Positions 41,315 to 43,406 of a stretch of 43,406 nt of DNA are shown piece by piece. Each line of letters begins with the position of its first letter. Position 1 is the stretch's first letter. This DNA comes from Bacteroidales bacterium UBA1205 (GTDB lineage Bacteria > Bacteroidota > Bacteroidia > Bacteroidales > WCHB1-69). The notes beneath the pieces are model-generated. The model was not told the origin of the DNA, did no database searches, and saw nothing but the letters and a program-made list of their open reading frames with translations. The stretch lies in contig DBXT01000051.1 of assembly GCA_002309615.1 (NCBI GenBank), positions 1 to 43,406 of the forward strand, in the 5' to 3' direction. A program made the translations under genes and the position numbers.

Positions 41315-43406
41315 ATGTTAAAATTTCCAACAAACTATTTAAAGTTCAGCAGAATTCCTATACTTCTGCTCTTGTTTTTTTCCCTGTTTAACAGGGTTAG
41401 CGCCGTCTCGGATCCGAGTATCAGTAATCTAATCATCAATTTTGCTAATAGTACGATTTCATTTAATGCATATCGTAGCTCTCCGGGAGGTTTTGTTTCA
41501 ATATTCCAATATGTGGAGATAACCGCAAAAGTGGATGGTAAAACTATAGGAACCGTTGCTTATTCTCCGGTAACTTGGAATGGTGGAAGTTCTTATAGTC
41601 CATATAATATATCACGTCTATCTAGTGATAATTATGAAGTTTTTGGTTATGCCAGCCAGACCGGAGGAACTTGGAATAAAGACAATGATGTGGTAACTTA
41701 TACTATTGAGATAGGAGACACATTGCTGCAAAGACTGCAGAAGGCTTCTTATCCACAATTACAATTAGACTTCAAAATGTGGTGGGGGGACCGTGATGAC
41801 AAAGATCTAAATAAAGGAATCTCTCTATCCGTAGGTAACAATACTATAATATTAGTACCTCATGGCAGTTGGAAATATTCTACTCAAACTAAAAGTTATA
41901 GTATAGACGATGCCTATCCTAAAACACCGACTATTCAATCCATTCAACCGGTGGATAGTGCATGTTATCTTTATAAGGCAAAGGTAGCCAAGGCCAATAA
42001 TGATAATGAAGAGAAAGGTTATATAGACCTATATAACGAAAGTGGTAAAGAAATAGGTTGGTGTAAATGGAATGGAACGGAAATCTTTTTTAAAGATTCC
42101 AATTTTCAAAACACCACAAAAAAATACTATGCAAAAAGAGAAGTAAAAAGAGGCTCTTTAACAACTTATTCAAGAGCGACATCCACTGTTGAGGTACAAG
42201 GTTATCCTCAACCTCAAAGCTATACGGTGCAAATAGACAATTGCAAACGTGCCGTAGCACTTACATGGACCATGTCTGGCACTAATTCTAATTACAATAC
42301 TTTTGATATAGAACGAACCTATCGGGGAACACAAACCACAACCTTCAGTTACACACCTAACAATAAAAACTATCAGTATGAGGATAATACTGCCGGAAAA
42401 GATACCACCTACACTTATAAAATAAAGTGTCATCCGTGGGCAATGTCGTGTAAAAACCAATCAGGCAACATCACTACCAATTTCGGGTTGAGCAAAGCGA
42501 CTAATGTAACTGCCAGACAGGATAACAACAACAAAAGCAATATTATTATCAGTTGGAAAAATCCGACTGACTATTGCGGCAATACCACTCCTAAATTGAT
42601 AATAGAAAAAGACGGTGTTACCGATACCAGAACATTGGCAGACGGAGACTCCTCTTATGTATTGGAAAACGCCCGTTTTTGTGCAGAATATCGTTTTGCC
42701 ATCAAATACGAAACCATAGAATATGGTGATTTGATCAGTAATTATAGTGATATTTTGGTAATTAACGATGAATTGCAAATAGGAGAAGAATTGGCAGCCT
42801 CTACAGGTTATTATGAAGACAAAATAAGTTTGGAATGGAAATCCCCCCAACCGGGATTAGTAGATTATTGGGTGGTGCAAAGGCGTATTTTACCCAACGG
42901 ACCTTACACCATGGTCAGTCGATTTAACAATACCCGTAATACTACCGTTAACTATGAGGACTACAATGCTTTGCCGGGTATTATGTATGAATACATGGTA
43001 TATGGAGAAACCATGTGTGGTAATACCAATTTTTATACACCTGAAATAAAAGCGATAGGTTTTAAACAAACCACCGGTACTGTCATGGGAGCCATTACCT
43101 ATGGCTCGGGGGCAGCAGTAGAAGGAGTAACGGTAACCGCTGAAATTTTGGAAGAATCACCCTATTTGGCAAAAGGCAAAGCTTTTGAATTTAATGGCAC
43201 TAATAGTTATATGAGTGTAAAAGAACGTACACCTTATACCGCTGCCGGTGGCTTTTCGGTGCAAATGTGGTTTAAAACCAAAGATTCATCAGCCACCGAT
43301 ATCGTATTAGCCCAACGCAAAGGTCAATTTACCATTGGTTTGAACAATAGCGGACAACTATATGCCATCATTGGAGAAAATTCCAGTGCTGTAACTTGTA
43401 TTTCAA
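41315..43406 (+). CDS. Large secreted multidomain protein with fibronectin-like and LamG-like domains (3' truncated)
   Basis: The frame is open from the ATG at 41315 to the window end (697 codons) with no stop, so the protein is longer than seen. It starts with a signal peptide (about 1-30, with RIPILLLLFFSLFNRVSA). The region to about 300 is unassigned beta-rich sequence. At least three fibronectin type III-like units follow (about 300-385, 392-485, 490-585; ISWKNP and LEWKSPQPG are typical strands). A carboxypeptidase-regulatory-like segment comes next (GTVMGAITYGSGAAVEG, near 588). Last is the start of a LamG-like lectin fold (AFEFNGTNSYMSV ... FSVQMWFKT, from about 621). Such proteins are giant T9SS-exported adhesins or surface proteins in Bacteroidota, but a sorting domain would lie beyond the window. 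It has its own promoter. Confidence 0.85.
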   Translation, partial: MLKFPTNYLKFSRIPILLLLFFSLFNRVSAVSDPSISNLIINFANSTISFNAYRSSPGGFVSIFQYVEITAKVDGKTIGTVAYSPVTWNGGSSYSPYNISRLSSDNYEVFGYASQTGGTWNKDNDVVTYTIEIGDTLLQRLQKASYPQLQLDFKMWWGDRDDKDLNKGISLSVGNNTIILVPHGSWKYSTQTKSYSIDDAYPKTPTIQSIQPVDSACYLYKAKVAKANNDNEEKGYIDLYNESGKEIGWCKWNGTEIFFKDSNFQNTTKKYYAKREVKRGSLTTYSRATSTVEVQGYPQPQSYTVQIDNCKRAVALTWTMSGTNSNYNTFDIERTYRGTQTTTFSYTPNNKNYQYEDNTAGKDTTYTYKIKCHPWAMSCKNQSGNITTNFGLSKATNVTARQDNNNKSNIIISWKNPTDYCGNTTPKLIIEKDGVTDTRTLADGDSSYVLENARFCAEYRFAIKYETIEYGDLISNYSDILVINDELQIGEELAASTGYYEDKISLEWKSPQPGLVDYWVVQRRILPNGPYTMVSRFNNTRNTTVNYEDYNALPGIMYEYMVYGETMCGNTNFYTPEIKAIGFKQTTGTVMGAITYGSGAAVEGVTVTAEILEESPYLAKGKAFEFNGTNSYMSVKERTPYTAAGGFSVQMWFKTKDSSATDIVLAQRKGQFTIGLNNSGQLYAIIGENSSAVTCIS

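Noticed and set aside
42170..42850. Minus-strand frames in the region after 41315
   Set aside because: The plus frame is open for 697 codons with a signal peptide and fibronectin/LamG-like domains; the opposite frames are shadows.
1..43406. CRISPR arrays, tRNA or rRNA genes, insertion sequences, prophage or replication origin
   Set aside because: No regularly spaced repeats, cloverleaf sequences, transposase or phage structural genes were recognised on reading both strands; a covariance-model search for tRNAs would settle the RNA part.

Overview
The window reads as a chromosomal segment from an anaerobic member of the Bacteroidota, most likely Bacteroidales. Four things point there: recurrent promoter elements of the TAnnTTTGC type, secreted proteins with type A C-terminal sorting domains of the type IX secretion system (T9SS), families largely confined to the phylum (DUF4175, S46 dipeptidyl-peptidase, PorT-like barrel), and an [FeFe]-hydrogenase-related signalling operon. 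No rRNA, tRNA, CRISPR array, insertion sequence or phage was seen. The genus cannot be named from the sequence.

Region 1 (1-8887, + strand) is most of a type I restriction-modification operon. It holds the 3' end of a Fic-family gene, hsdS, an unrecognised protein with a PD-(D/E)XK-like nuclease motif, an AlbA_2/Schlafen-like ATPase-type regulator, hsdR, and a YgjP-type metallopeptidase that overlaps hsdR. hsdM is not in the window and is presumably upstream. A cluster of GTGGTAC half-sites lies between fic and hsdS. The region is mosaic in base composition.

Region 2 (9012-14870, - strand) is a seven-gene run with gaps of 16 bases or less: DRTGG, anti-sigma-like ATPase, divergent [FeFe]-hydrogenase, DRTGG, PHP phosphoesterase, GHKL ATPase, tex. 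It looks like a sensory hydrogenase module. The hydrogenase keeps its four H-cluster cysteines but has Tyr where catalytic enzymes have the proton-relay Cys. No catalytic hydrogenase partner is nearby.

Region 3 (14922-20848) covers the cell envelope: a DUF748 protein, a glycosyltransferase fused to what looks like a degenerate polyprenyl-phosphate sugar transferase, and a divergent Wzx-type flippase.

Region 4 (20920-26645) is a secretome cluster. Four tandem small proteins share a C-terminal sorting domain and an unfamiliar N-terminal domain, and each has its own promoter. They are followed by a YD-repeat-like secreted protein and two divergent lipoproteins.

Region 5 (26776-41009) is mostly housekeeping and envelope genes: aspS; a purD-PorT-like-BamA-like operon on the - strand; rpiB, DUF4175 and a MATE exporter on the + strand; terC; and an S46 peptidase of predicted DPP7-like specificity. 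The window ends inside a large secreted multidomain protein (41315 onward) with fibronectin-like and LamG-like domains.

An extended promoter pattern, A-tract then ATG(C/T) then TAnnTTTG, recurs in front of many unrelated genes. The strongest candidates for undescribed biology are the nuclease-like protein in the restriction operon, the hydrogenase-linked signalling module, the glycosyltransferase chimera and the four-member T9SS cargo family.
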